From Apiospora phragmitis (lineage: Eukaryota > Ascomycota > Sordariomycetes > Amphisphaeriales > Apiosporaceae), in assembly GCA_038363925.1 (NCBI GenBank), contig JAQQWL010000011.1, forward strand, positions 8,866,001 to 8,930,000: a stretch of 64,000 bases of DNA. Direction: 5' to 3'. Both the position numbers and the translations under genes were made by a program. This document shows, in pieces, positions 36,394 to 48,901 of this stretch; the stretch's first letter is position 1, and each line of letters begins with the position of its first letter. The notes under the pieces were generated by a model, which ran no database searches, was not told where the DNA came from, and saw nothing but the letters and a program-made list of their open reading frames with translations.

Positions 36394-38448
36394 CTAGACC
36401 ATGGCGACCGGGTTCTTGGAGCCCGGGGCTCCAGCAGGAGCTGTCAATCTGCCGGGCCATCGAGGCAGCAATGCCCACAGGAAGGTCACCCCAAAGGCGG
36501 CGGTACCAAGTGCCCAGCCAGCATGTAGACCATCGAGGTAAGCTAGACGCACGCCCTGTAAGGTATCGCCTGAATACACGTCTTTGATGCCGGCCGCACC
36601 AACAGCCAGGACCTGGTGACCGTCCATACCGGGCACGTAATGGGGAACCTTCTGCAGGAGCAGGTTGTTCAGCATGGCATCGGTCACGGCTACACCCCAT
36701 CCGCCAGCCAGAAGCATGAAGACTGCACACATTGTCATCAGCGCGCTGAGCCCTTATCAGTGTTGTGAAGACCGCAGCAAACTTACAGGAGACGGTAGAG
36801 ACGGCGGTAGACACGTCGGTGGCAGCGGTCGTAACAGTCGCCACTAGGTTGGGAAGCTGAACACCAAGACCCGTACCGACACCGTACAAGATCTGATATC
36901 CGATGATAGGTCCCAGTGACTCTTGAAGGCCGAAAGTATAGATAAGGCCACAGCCAATAGTCGCGATAGCACCAGACGCGAGTAGGAAGGGCTGGAACAT
37001 CTTTACCTTACCAGCCACGCCAGATCCGACTGCGGTCGCAAGAGCCGTGGCCAAGATGGAAGGAATCATCTTTATACCGCTCTGAACGGGAGAATCACCC
37101 TGAATAGCCTGGAAGTAGACGGGGAGCTGATACTGCAGGGCAATGTTGCCGGCGTTAAGGCTAAAGAATCCGAGGTAAGCCGCTGTGTTGTCAATCGCCA
37201 GATTGGCAGATGAGCTTACAAAAAAATGAATCCGGCGGTGGCTCCGATGGATCTCTTCCTAAGAGCCGGTAGACGATGAGAGCGCGATCGCCTTGGTACC
37301 ATTCGTTCACAGCGAAAAGGGACAGGATAACGACACAGCCGACTAGGAGACCGATCTCGGTGGCAGAGTTCCATGGGTAGGCGACGCCTCCCCACTGGAT
37401 GGCGAGGAAGAAGCAGAGCACACCGGCAAAGACCAGAACCGATCCGATGGGGTCGAAGCTCAGTACGATCTCTTTCCAGGGCGTATTATGGCTAACCTTG
37501 GCGGCAGCGGGAGTTCTGAACCAAATAAGCATGGCGAGCATGGTAATACCGCCAATCGGGAGGTTGATATAAAAGCACCATCGCCTAGTGGCCGTCGAGG
37601 TTAGTGGCGCGACGCCATAATGGGGAAGAAGAGACAGTAGGGTACGCACCAAGTAACAGCTGAGGTAAAGGCACCCCCAAGCAAGGGTCCTGCGATACTG
37701 GCCACAGTAAAGACGGATCCCATCAAGCCGACGACAATGGGCTGGATGGTTGGGGGACAGACGAAAGCGGTAATGGTGTAGCCACCGCCGGCAATACCGG
37801 CGCCGCCAAGACCCTGGATAGCACGACCGCAGATCAGGGCAATGCTGTTAGGTGCGAGGGCGCAAACCAGACTACCGACTTCGAAGAGGAAGACAGCCAT
37901 GACGTAGACGATGCGCAGGGAGAAGTACTTGTAGGCTTTACCCCAGGCCGAGATGAAGGCGGCTAGCGTAAGAAAAAAGGCGCTGTTCAATGAGTTAGCT
38001 AGCTAGCCAAGCCATGGACGCTTGAATGGCTCGACCTACCTTCCGTACCAACCAGCATCGGCCATGCTGTTGAACTCGGTGGTGATCATGGGAATGGCGG
38101 TACCGACGATACTCATATCCAGGGCGATCTGGCAGACGAAGAGAATTAGCTGTTGTCGGCAGCGGGACTCGATTAGTTATTACCCACCAAGAAGGTCGAG
38201 AGCATGAGACTGATGACAATGATTGTCCGCGTTACGATGGGCGGGTATGTGACCTCAGTAGCGGTGCTGGACGTGTCCACAGCATCCTGTTGAGGGTCGG
38301 GCTTTTCGAGGCTTGACGAATGGCCCGAGGGCGTTGGCGCTTGCTCGGCGCGTTGCGATTCCATAGCTGCAAAGTTTGTATGCCAGAGACCAGATTTCGA
38401 CTTGATGGATTCGGCTGCTGAGGACGTCTGATCAGAGGTCAATTCCAT
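36394..38448 (-). CDS. MFS drug:H+ antiporter, DHA2 (14-TM) type
   Basis: Exons 38448-38188, 38149-38040, 37982-37650, 37584-37220, 37160-36787 and 36722-36394 give about 590 residues, typical for 14-spanner efflux pumps. The first ~70 residues are a polar cytosolic tail; the motif [15 protein letters not shown] in TM1, [19 protein letters not shown] (motif C region) and [12 protein letters not shown] (TM6) are family hallmarks. One base appears missing near 37258-37262, between RLL and KRSIGATAG; a 41-nt intron would also fix the frame but would remove a conserved segment. Probably exports the cluster product. Confidence 0.9.
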
Positions 38449-39252
38449 GTTTGTTTAAAACCCGGCCTTTTTAAGGGCAACCATCAGATGTCATTCCAGG
38501 CCATGGAAGCTGGAAAACGAAACGATGGAGTTAACAAATTAAGGTGGAGCACGGCTTCGCACTTTTCGGACAATTGGGATTTAGTACCAGCACCTTAAGT
38601 CCAGTCTAGTAGGCTGTCTCAGATGAGGGAGCCGGGGGGGGGGGGTGGCATGGGTTAATTAGCTGGCGAATGCAGGGTTTCGGGGTCTAGGCAAATAAGA
38701 CTTGCTGACGCCAGGGATGCTGCCGTACTTCTCCCCACCCGCTCCCGCCGCCCCTGTCCTAGCCAACCACGAGCCGGCGGTACTCCAGCTTACCTAGTGT
38801 GGTCTTAACGGACAAAGAGTCCGGCTTTTACGCACTTCTGAAAGGAATTCCCCTCCTGCTGCAAGATGCACACTTCCATATCACGTTGCTGCGAGAAAGG
38901 TGTCTGGGTTCTTTATAACGTGTGCAGACTCATTGATCCCTACATGTACTGTGCACGCTGGCAGATAAGTGGGCTGGTAAAGAGAGTATTTTACTGCGGA
39001 AGTAGCCTTGTACAAGTGCTATCTGATAGGGTATAGGTACTGAAAGCCTTGGCGGAGAAAGACGAGAGGAATCATTGGCCACTTGATGAACCCTAACCCC
39101 CCTCTGTAGTGCAGACCGTAGCAGCATATCTTGGCCAATCAACTAGCACCGTGTAAATGCAGTTTCCTCTTAACCTCCAGCGCCTGTGCCGTCATTCTTA
39201 AACCAGAAACCACATCACGCTTTCCTCTGCTCGGGACACTTCATTTTCTACT
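38449..39252. promoter_or_regulatory. upstream region of the DHA2 transporter
   Basis: Contains GGGTTTCGGGGTCT at about 38675-38688, whose reverse complement carries ACCCCGAAACCC, a variant of the cluster motif, and a guanine run at about 38632-38645. No coding sequence. Confidence 0.4.
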
Positions 39253-41061
39253 TTACAGAGTGCGATTCCATGACCGCACCTTCTCGCCGTACTTGACCAG
39301 TGCCCACGGCAGGGGCATGAAAGCTATCCCGAGGAACCCCAATAGACTGTTCCCCCAACCGTACCCGAGCTTCTCGTACATAGGAGGGCCCGCAAGAGGG
39401 AGGAAGGCGCCGGCAATGTATCGAACAATCATATTCACCGCAATGGCCGAGGCGCCGGCTTCGGCGCCGAAGCTCTGTACAAGGTACACCATCTGAGGCA
39501 TCTATGCGTCAACGTTAACACCATCTGCTCATAGTGGCAGCAGTAGCCAAGGTATCCATTAAATACGCACCATGATAAAGACGGAGCCCGCGCCGATGAG
39601 CACCGTTCCGAGGATGGGAACAATCCAATGCACACGATACTCTACGCTCCAACCGTACCAAAACATGCCGGCCGGCAGTGTCCACGACAAATATGCCATC
39701 AAGGGCAGCCTGTCCTCGGGGACATTGCCACCGCTTCTTCGCGCCGCCGCGCGCGACCGAACCAATCTTTCGGCAAAAACATCATGTATCATGACGGCGG
39801 CGAACATGCCGATACCGAGTCCGAGGTACGCAAGGCCCGAGATGCCGACAGAAAAGCCATACTGGCCCTCGAACACCTCGGGAAAAGTGGTAAATAGAAT
39901 AAACTGCAAGCCAAAGGTGAAGGCCGCGTAGAGCGACAGGAACCAGACCATGGGCGAGCACAGCACGATGGAGAGAGGCCGCATCACGTGCTTCAGCGAC
40001 CTCAGCCAATTGCCCGGCTGAGCGTTTCTCTCTGCCCGGTGGGCCGACACGCCGGCGCGGCGGCGGAGGATGACGGGGCCATACGTCTCGCGAAGGAACG
40101 CGATACAAAGGATCGCCACGAAAGCATACTGTCGTCTGTTAGCCAAATAGGAGCCAAAGCCCTCGAGTGGGGCAAGACGGCGCTGACCGCAATAAGGAGG
40201 ACCCGGAAGACCCAGCGCCAGCCCACCGCCTCGGCAATGAAGCCGCCCGCTATGGGCCCGACGACGGGGCCGGCCAGGGGACCCAGGACGAAGAGCCCCA
40301 TCCAGCGTCCGCGCTCCTTCTCGACGAAGATGTCGGCGAGGGTGCCGCCGCATAGCGCCGTGGGGCAGGACCCCGCCGCGCCGGCCAGGACGCGGAACGC
40401 CATGAACATGCCCAGGTCGGTGGCGAAGGCGCAGCCCAGCGTGAAGCCGCAATACACCAGGGCCGTGATGGCATAGACGGGGAGGCGGCCGTACGTTTCC
40501 GACAGCGGCGCCCACAGCGAGGGCGCCACCGCGTAGCCCAGCAGGTAGATGGACACGGTCAGGCTGGCGATGTTGGTGCTGTCGAAGCCGAACTCGGGCA
40601 TGAGTTGCGCCGCGCCGGGCGCGAACATGGTGGCCGCGAGGTTGCTGAGCAAATTGAACCGTCAGTCACGTCTTGTTCTTCTCTTGTTCTTCACATTTCT
40701 CGTTATCGAATATTGTCTTGCAGGCGGCGAGAGTTGTGCAAGCGAGAATGGCACAAGTGAGCGAACATAAACGAGAGCGAACGAACCTTAGTAGGGTGAC
40801 TAGGGCGACGCCGATGACCTGCATCGCCTTCTTGTGGACTGGCCAGTTCAGAGGGTTGGCGGCGTCGTCGGGCCCATGCCATTCCAGTCCGTGTTGGTTG
40901 GGGTTCGTGTCGTCGTTCTTGTCGCCAGGCGCAGCGGCGGCAGCAGTAGCCTTTTCGACATCAACAGTAGTAGACGCATTGGAAGAAGATGGCGCTTCAT
41001 GGCTCGCATCGCCAACCACGCTGACGCCAGCGTGAACGGCGGAATTTTCTCGGGACGTCAT
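39253..41061 (-). CDS. MFS transporter, DHA1 (12-TM) type
   Basis: Exons 41061-40787, 40644-40188, 40128-39571 and 39501-39253 give 512 residues with an intact frame. The polar N-terminal tail ends with LEWHGPDDAANPLNWP, followed by TM1. The motifs APLSETYGRLPVY (motif A), GTLADIFVEKERGRWMGLF and GPLAGPVVGPIAGGFI (motif C) are those of fungal DHA1 multidrug antiporters. It is in tandem with the DHA2 pump. Two efflux systems in one cluster suggest export of a bioactive product and perhaps an intermediate; that is inference. Confidence 0.9.
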
Positions 41062-41653
41062 GGTGAATCTCACTACAATGGCAGGAGCCTTTTCTCTCCT
41101 TGGGGATACAAGTGCAAAGACGAAAAGAAGTTGGAATGCTTCCTCTACAATAGCCCGATCCGATATCCAAACCTGGACCGAGAGTTTTGTGTTGCAATTA
41201 CATGCTCGTAGACAACGTCCACCTAAGGAGTGTGCACAGCTCCAGCGGGTGATTGGGTGACTGGCCGACTTGCGTATGCTCCCGTCATTCCCGAAACTTG
41301 CAGCGGCATGTGGCGGTAGACTACGGGCTTGGCATAAATCGACAGTGTCTGATGCCCGATATTTGCATGATCGAGAACGACAGGGTCTTAGCTGATCAGC
41401 CGTATCTGGCCTCATGGCTTAAGCCTACCTGTTCGTTGCCAATGATACTAAGTATTCCCTTTTCATCCAGATGCAGAAGCCACGCGAATGTACCGATACT
41501 ATGTATTCTCATCCACTTGGCATGCTACCTAAATCTTACGGTCCAACTGCGGCACGGGATGCAGCTAAACTGCAATGGATATTCATGTCTTCTCCAATAA
41601 TCTGCCAGTGTTCATTCGGTCCTCATGTCGGACCCGTACGAAAGGTACTATGA
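41062..41653. other. intergenic between transporter and co-activator
   Basis: Upstream of the DHA1 transporter and downstream of the AflS-like gene. ATTCCCGAAAC near 41287 resembles a site at about 51585. No gene recognised. Confidence 0.35.
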
Positions 41654-43122
41654 CTAGGATTTCCTCGCATACTTGACCATCAATGCCACGATGCGTCCAT
41701 CGAACTGCTGCTCCGTATGGACAGTGACGAGGCCACCTTGATTATCCTTGACCGATTCGATGAGACCCGTTATCTCGGCCACGCCCAGTTCCTGCTCGTT
41801 AGCCAACTGCAGGAGCAGGAGGTCCCGCACACGAGCAGTAGCTTCAATGTCTGGATGAACGCTTCCCGCTTCTGGAATGAGACGCGGGCCAGCTAGGATC
41901 AGTGCAGAGCCGCTGTTCCGCAGAGCGGCTAGGTGGGCCTTGAGCTCCGTCAAGAGCCAGTCTCTCGCTCCCGCCTGACTGGAACACGACTCAAGATTGA
42001 GGATGTAAGCGACCGCACTGGTGATGACTTGCGGTGCACCGGCCGCACGTGACTGCATGCTAATGCGGGATGAGGGGTCCGGCTCGACGGCCCCGTTGTT
42101 GCTGTTGTTCCAGACCGACGATGCCTGGTCTTGATGACCCAGCAGAAGGGGTTCGCGTGTCTGCAAGATAAGGTGCGCCGAAGGATATCGATTTGCGAGG
42201 CTGAGTCCGAGCGTCATGGAAGTTGATGCCACCTACGTAGGGTAAGCAGTAAGTCAGTGGCTACACGGTGGCCCAATAGGAAACACTTACATCAACTATT
42301 GTCACGTTCTGCAGCTTCTTCCAGTCTAGCTGGCTGAGGAGCTCGATAACACATTCATCGTCATTATCAATCTCGCAGGCCAGATGAGCAAGCCACTGAC
42401 GTTGCAGCTTAGGCCGGCTCTCTCGCAACATTTGAAATGTCTCACGCGTATTCAGAGCAAGAGTCAGAGCAGAGGCTGTACCCTCCTCTTTGCCATGGCG
42501 CTTAGTTGCAGCGTTCATCATGGAAGCGGCCGGGGCAGCTGTCTGCGCCAGAAACATGAGGGCGTCCAAATGGACGAGCTTGCTTACGAAGGGCTCCGAC
42601 AAGGAAGTATGCGCCACGAATCCCGGCTGCGCTTCCCGCAGAAACCCGGCCGTGGCCGTCATTCGTACAATGCGGAGCAGTTGTCCCTCCGGCACGCCTA
42701 CTAGATTGGCGACATCTTGGGCTGCGACACTACCACGGAGAGGGATACACGCAAGCACCTGAAACTCGATAAGCCAGTGAAGGCATGCCAGTAACTGGCT
42801 CTATAAGAAAGGGTTTAGTGTGGGATGCGTGCATGTGGGGCGGGACAGGGGGGGGGGCAAACTCACATGCGTCGCAAGACGGCGTATTAGGTCGTTTGGA
42901 GTAGTCAGCAGCGTTTGTAATTGCGATGTCAGAGAGAGAAGCTGGCTTTGGGAACGTTCGACCTCATGTCCATCATGATGGGGGAGAGTAATGCTGTCCG
43001 GTCAGCTCGATGTCCACTGAGGCCGGTTTCCTGGACTCAACTTCTCGAGAATCTGCGATGAACTGATGTGCCGCAGAAACAAGATTGTGGACGCAAGATT
43101 CTAGCTGGTTTAGATCCTGCAT
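41654..43122 (-). CDS. mdpA: AflS/AflJ-like O-methyltransferase-fold co-activator (MdpA-like)
   Basis: Exons 43122-42867, 42800-42291 and 42232-41654 give about 447 residues. The second exon encodes a winged-helix dimerisation region (LACIPLRGSVAAQDVANLVG) and the third the Rossmann-like methyltransferase part, but the glycine-rich SAM motif is replaced by VTIVDVASTSMTLGL, as in AflS/AflJ, which serve as co-activators of AflR. A five-G run at 42980-42984 in exon 1 carries one extra base. It is divergent from the Zn2Cys6 regulator next to it, as aflS is from aflR, so a regulator/co-activator pair is likely. Catalysis is not expected. Confidence 0.86.
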
Positions 43123-43758
43123 TCTTCTTTGCTCACTCGCAAGAAGGGAAGAGGAGAAATGAACAAGGGTTCAAGGAAGGTAAAGTGGTTGCACTAAATC
43201 TATACGAAAGTTTGATAATAGCTTTGGGGACCCTACAATACCCCCATAAAACGTGCGAGAGATTTTATATCAGCATATCCCAACTGGGGTTGCTCCTTTG
43301 CTTGCTACCGCACTTTACCATGTCTCTGAAAGAGTGGCGAATTTGTAATCGTTCCCCTGTCACCCGTTTGTTTCGTCTAGTGCTTACTGCATGTATCTGA
43401 AGGAACAGAAAGGATTCACGAGGTTCCCTGGTTCCCAGATTCCCTTTTGTTTGGCCTAGTGCTTATTACTGACACAGTCCTGGCCTGTAGCCATGTCAGC
43501 AATAAGAGCGTCTCGACCCGGCCCTTGGGGACCCGAGTTGTCAGAACATGAGGTGCATTAATTGTCGAATCATTTCTGAGGATAGCGACGTGGAAGATGG
43601 CGGGGTAGCTTATGTCTTCATTACAGCTATTTATGATCCTGTAAGGCCCGTCCCTCCCAACTGAAAGACAGGCAGGCATCGCGCAATACAAGAAGCAGAA
43701 ACTTACTTCTATCTCACTTGAGCAAAATACCCCAAAGGAAAAAAAACAATACTGTACA
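43123..43758. promoter_or_regulatory. divergent promoter, co-activator / Zn2Cys6 regulator
   Basis: Shared upstream region of the regulatory pair. GGACCCGAG near 43527 is one mismatch from the GAACCCGAG found before the P450, consistent with possible autoregulation. No gene. Confidence 0.4.
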
Positions 43759-45203
43759 ATGTCATCACCTAAGCCATCCACTACGGCCACAACCTCGACC
43801 AACTTTCAGGTCTTCGACCACCCACCTCCGGCGCCTTCAGTGCCTAAGCTGAGAAGCAGCTGCGACGCCTGTGCTTCCTCCAAGGTCAAATGCCACAAGG
43901 AAAAGCCCGTATGCTCTCGCTGTATGAACCGCGGCCTGGCCTGTGAGTATGGTACAAGCATGCGTGGCGGCCGCGTCCTCCGGACTCAAGATATCGACAC
44001 AGACCAGCCAAGTCGACCCCGGACGACTGAGTCATCCGCCCGTACTTCAGCCTCTCCTGCAGATACGGGCTCGCTCTTCGGGGATAGCACGACCCGAACA
44101 GGCTCGGCGGGGACGGGGTCAATGGCGTCAGCAACGGTATCCATGGCGGCAGAGCTTGCTCGACCCCCTCGACCTCACCATCCTACTCATCTCTGTCAAG
44201 CTTGAGCCATGTGTTCACTCCCTCTGGCAGTACAGCGAGTATCGTGACCACAGTCCCCTCCCTTCAATCCGAGGACTTGTCGTCTTTTCTGAACGACTGC
44301 CTTGACGGCAGTTTGGACTACATGCCCGACCAAGATCCGTTTTCTCTGCCCTTGAACTACGAAAGCACCACACTCGACCCCCTCACACCATTCCCTAACT
44401 TAGATGGGGACGTAGGCCGGTTCTTCCTAAACTTTTCCACATCTGTCGAGGCCAGTGATGTTGAAGATGTGCCACGTGTTATGCCTGAGCCACAGCCTCC
44501 ATTTCAGTCCGAAGATATATCTATGGAGGGCATGGAGAGCACAGAAAGCGAAAATGCAGACAGCTGTTGTTTATTTGTAGCAATCGGGCTCATGCGAGAC
44601 CTTTTCCCAAAGTCTTCTCGAGCATGCACGTCTTCGACTGTTAACGGCGCTACCATTCCTGAGTCGACGAACAGACAGGGGCCTGTTGCCGTTCCCACCA
44701 TCAAAGACGTCATCACAAAAAACCAGAGGGCCATCGACACCCTGACGGGCTTGCTGCAGTGCTCTTGCGCCTACGACTCTTACCTGTTAGCCCTGATATC
44801 GCTTATCATGTCCAAGGTGCTGACCTGGTACGACGCGGCGGCTTGGGCGCAGCAGGTCCGCCAGGCCCCTGCTGTCATCAACAACTACCACCTCAAAGGC
44901 GAAGGCTCGGGGCGCATGGCGGCGCAGCTGGTGCTCAGCGAGCTGAACCGAGCGCAGCGGCTCGTGAACACGCTGGAGAAAATTACACACAAGGTCACGC
45001 AACCCGGCCGCAGCCAAGAAACCAAAGATGTGAACATGATGGCTCTGAATGTATGTATGGACGAGACGATGAAGACGCCTTCGCCGCGTGACGAATCGAT
45101 ATCGGCCTTTTCTTTGCTCACATTGGACGAAATGGTCGGTCACTTACAGAAGAAAGTAAAAGTTATCTCTCAAGGCATAGTCGCCAAGTTAAATGCAGAC
45201 TAA
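43759..45203 (+). CDS. mdpE: AflR-like Zn2Cys6 transcription factor (MdpE-like)
   Basis: Exons 43759-44117 and 44201-45203 give about 453 residues; the intron (GTCAAT...GTCAAG) is the one that restores frame across the serine/threonine-rich linker. The N-terminal DNA-binding domain [14 protein letters not shown] followed by [11 protein letters not shown] has the CX2CX6CX6CX2CX6C spacing of AflR-type binuclear zinc clusters. The C-terminal half has the AflR activation domain pattern ([19 protein letters not shown]). Nuclear regulator of the cluster, probably acting through the recurrent GAAnCCCGA elements, with the divergent AflS-like protein as partner. Confidence 0.9.
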
Positions 45204-46236
45204 GGATAGATAACGCTCTTCTTTTAAGGTTATCTACGGTTTTTAATTAGAACGTGCTTTTGCCATGATTATCGTTCGATATACTCGAAGTGAAGCTAGT
45301 GTTAAGTAAGTATGCACGTCATAACTATCGACTTATAATTGACTCTAGATCAGTTTTGCTACTGATGACTACAGGGCCGTTCACTGCCCGACATGAAGTT
45401 AAGCAAGATGCACATGTCTTGGCAATGCTTGCGACGCTTGGTAAAAAAAAAAAAGCCATATCGCCATCTTGGCGACCAGACTTCTCTTGGCGCCAAGATG
45501 CAATCTCCGATGTCACGTAACAGCAACAATAACAGCGGCGGCGGCGAGCTACTTTCCCTTAACGGCTTACGTCAGCACTACTGCATTGTCAACCAATCGT
45601 ATCGTCCCCTTCTTGCATTGCAGCGGACGAAACCCCATCATATATCAGCACTTGTAGGCTGACTGTTGCAATCCGCCTGACTTCTGCGGAAACTTGGCAA
45701 ACATGAAAACACCGGATGCGAACAGCTTGAAGCAATGATTTGATTGGAGATCCTAGTTTTAATCCTGCCTTGCGGTGAGCAGTTGCAGTAAGGAGCTGTC
45801 AGCATGCAGAAGTACTGGTACCAACATGCCTAGTATGCAATCGCCATGCTTCTGAGTTTTAACCATTCCTTCCGAAGGAGTCTCGCGCCAGCCGCTTCAC
45901 GAGGGGTAGTAGTACCCAAGGCTATCATGGCCACCGCCTCGGTTAATTGAACAGTCGGTAAATACCGAATCGTCCGTTTTCCGTTCTCCGTCATCAGCGC
46001 CCGCTATGGACCACGAGGCATCTACAGTTCGGGCTTCCTTCCCCTAAGAACCCCGAAGCTGACTACCTCAGTCCCCATATGCGTTCCCGGGTAGACTCAT
46101 TCTTATTCGAAAAGGTTGCACATGCATCTGCATCCTTGAAAAGCACATTGGTGGGGAAAAGGGAGGCTGAGAGCTTCTTTGATAGTCATGATAGTTCTCA
46201 TCATCATCATCATCATCATCACGTCCTCTAAGTTTG
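45204..46236. promoter_or_regulatory. intergenic, promoter of the acyl-CoA ligase-like gene
   Basis: GAACCCCGA lies at 46048-46056, about 190 bp before the start. A (CAT)n run sits at about 46197-46220. Poly-A tract near 45442-45453. No gene recognised in this 1 kb. Confidence 0.45.
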
Positions 46237-48449
46237 ATGCAAGTTGTTGCCGTCATGTTATCAGCTCTGGTCTTGGCGGCCCTTTTGGCATTCTTAGTGT
46301 CACCTTCCATCAAGGGTCTGGTTCGATGTCTTCTTTCGCTCACCAAACAGAAGAAGTGGCGCGTTCATGCCATGACTGAAGACTTGGCCGAGGTGGATGG
46401 GGGAGTTTATGAGCAGAAGTCCGTGTTTGAATGCATCGAACAAGGGCTTCAAGGGAAGCCGGACGGACTGGCCGTCATCTGCATGTTCCAGCCTCCGGAC
46501 CATCTTGATGGCTTGGTCTCTCAGTCAGCAACCTTGGAGTCAGGCGACGGAATCATGTCAAACGGCGCTGCAGAGCCTCCGCAGCAGACCACGGCGCTTT
46601 GGGACCAGCCGCGTTATAGCCTTGGGTCACACCTCCACCATGAAAGGACAGCAATAACATCACTGCAAGCTCCTAGCCCGTTCCTCACTTTGACCTACAC
46701 ACAGCTGCACGACACAGCGCTCAAGCTAGCGGCTGGCCTCCTCGAAGCGGGTGTGCACTCGGAAACCACGCTGTTCATGGCAATACCTAACGGTGGGGAG
46801 TACGCCATCTTGCTTTGGGCCTGCGTCCTCCTGCGCATCACCTACGTCTCCCTCGACCCGAGCCAGCTGGGAATCGCCGGCTTCACTAGGCTCAAGCAAA
46901 CGCTGCGCAGCCTGAAACCCCAGGTCCTCGTGGCGCAGGACGTGCGGCAAGGGGGCGCCTTTGAAGTCGCCGCTGCCGAGCTCCAGCTCCCGCGCCCGGT
47001 GTACTTATGCCTCAGCGGCGGTCCCGAAGGCGTTGGCGTCGGCGGGTGGAAGACGCTACGCGCCGTCGTGGAGCAAGGCGCCCGTCGCCGCCGCGGTCTC
47101 CATCAGCCGGCAGCCGCCACAGGCCGCGGCGACCGTGGCAATGACTATGAATATGTCACGGCGGAGGCCGCGCTGGACACCGCGCTGGTGACAGCGGCCC
47201 GGCGAGACCGGCCGGGGCGCATCCACTCGGTCATGTTCACGTCGGGGACGTCGGGCGAGCCCAAGGGGTGCCCGCAGAGCGTGGGCGGCATGGCGCACGC
47301 GCTGCGCTCGCAGGCGTGGCTGCTGCTCGAACCGGCGGCGGGCCGGGCGCTGATGCAGCCGCACAACTCGCGCGGCATCGCGCCGGCGCAGACGCTGCAG
47401 ACGTGGAGCGCGGGCGGGGCGGTCATACTGACGGGGCAGGCGTTCGACGCGGGGGCGGCGCTCGACGCCATCGAGCGCGGGCGGGCGGCATTCCTGGTGC
47501 TCACGCCGCCCATGGTGCACGAGATGGCGGCGGCGCGCGCGGCGCGGCCCCAGGTGCCCGTCGGCTGCGTGCGCACCGTCCAGGTCGGCGGGGACACGGT
47601 GACGCGGGGCCTGCTGGAACGCGCCGCGGCCCTGTTTCCCCAGGCGCGCGTCTGCGTCAACCACGGCATGACCGAGGGCCCGGGCGCCTTTGTGTGGCCG
47701 TGGATGGCTTCACCGTCGGGCTCGCTCTCCGGCGTCCGCTACTTCGGTGGTGAGATCTGCCCGGCGGGCGCGGTGGCGCCGGGGGCCAGGATACGCATTT
47801 GCGACGCCGACGGGTCGCGCGTGCTAGAGCGGGGCCAACCCGGCGCGATGCACATCTCGTGTCCCAGTATCATCGGCCACTACTGGGCCGGCCGGGCCGA
47901 CGAGTCTTTCTACGCAGATTCAGATGGCAGGAGGTGGTTCAAAACCGGCGATGTTGCAATGATTGATAGCGACGGTCTGGTGTTCGTTCTCGGCCGGACA
48001 AAAGACATGATCCGGCGCGCCGGGGTGCTGGTCGCTCCCGCTGCGATAGAGAGCTTGGTGGAGGCTTATACAGGTGCTCAAGTATGTCAGGAGATTTCTC
48101 TATTTCCTCTTCACGTCTTCATTTCTTCCTCATGGCCAATCATAAGAGGGGACATATCAGCTAACCATGTGCGAACTTCTATCTTCTGCAGACAGTGGTG
48201 GTGCCCGCTCAGCACCATGTTCTCGGCGCAGAGCCTTTTGTTGTCGTAAGTTCTTATAATGGAAAGTCGTCTGCGCAGATTAGGGAGCGTATACTTGAGG
48301 CATTTGGAAAAAGCTACGCGGTTGCGGGTGTGGCATCATTAAAGCAGCTTCAACTCGTTGAGTTCCCCCTGAATTCAACGCACAAAGTAATTAGATCGGA
48401 AATTCAGTTGGCTGTGAAGTCACACCTGAAGTGTGTGCAGGGCGCGTAG
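46237..48449 (+). CDS. mdpI: AMP-dependent acyl-CoA ligase-like protein (MdpI-like)
   Basis: Exons 46237-48081 and 48192-48449 give about 700 residues with an intact frame. The adenylate-forming core motifs are clear: MFTSGTSGEPKGCPQS (P-loop), NHGMTEG, and WFKTGDVAMIDSDGLVFVLGRTKDMI-type hinge region, shown here only by its two ends. A hydrophobic segment precedes the first domain (MLSALVLAALLAFLV); a later ATG at 46373 would give a soluble form, so membrane anchoring is unsure. MdpI-type ligases are constant members of monodictyphenone clusters, but the substrate is not established from sequence. Confidence 0.88.
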
Positions 48450-48901
48450 AAGATATATTTAGTCAATAACGGTCATAGACGTGGCTTTTTCGAAATTTAC
48501 TGCTAGTGCCAAGGGTCTTTCGTACGCTCTGCTCCTGGGAAAAAAGTTCATCCTACTATACAGATTTTCTTTACCTGCACTCTTGTTGTCCTGGAGTGGC
48601 GAATAGGTTCAGCTTGGTTCCTGCAACCTCTAAGCAACATCGTGCCATCTACGGACATCTCGGACATCTCGGACATCTCATATAGAGCGACTGGTCCAGT
48701 ACTGGATCGGTGTCCGACGTACGGAACTCATGAAACCCGATCCTGGCCGATGGGAAACCCGATACACGGGAGAATTTCGTGCAACCTGGTTATTAATGAC
48801 AATAGCTACCCCCGCACAACGTGTGCAGTAGTAGACTCAACTTCAAAGTCCAAGAACTGGATTAAGACACAATAGATTTTGCTAATTTGATTCATTACAC
48901 C
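48450..48901. promoter_or_regulatory. promoter region of the questin oxidase-like gene
   Basis: Two GAAACCCGA copies at 48732-48740 and 48754-48762, about 150 bp before the start. Upstream, the 9-bp unit CGGACATCT is repeated three times at about 48653-48680. No gene. Confidence 0.5.

Noticed and set aside
44118..44200. Apparent frame break in the Zn2Cys6 regulator linker
   Set aside because: An 83-nt intron with GT/AG ends restores the frame; preferred over an indel.
46197..46220. (CAT)n run as a coding His repeat
   Set aside because: It lies upstream of the start codon in no supported frame; a plain microsatellite.
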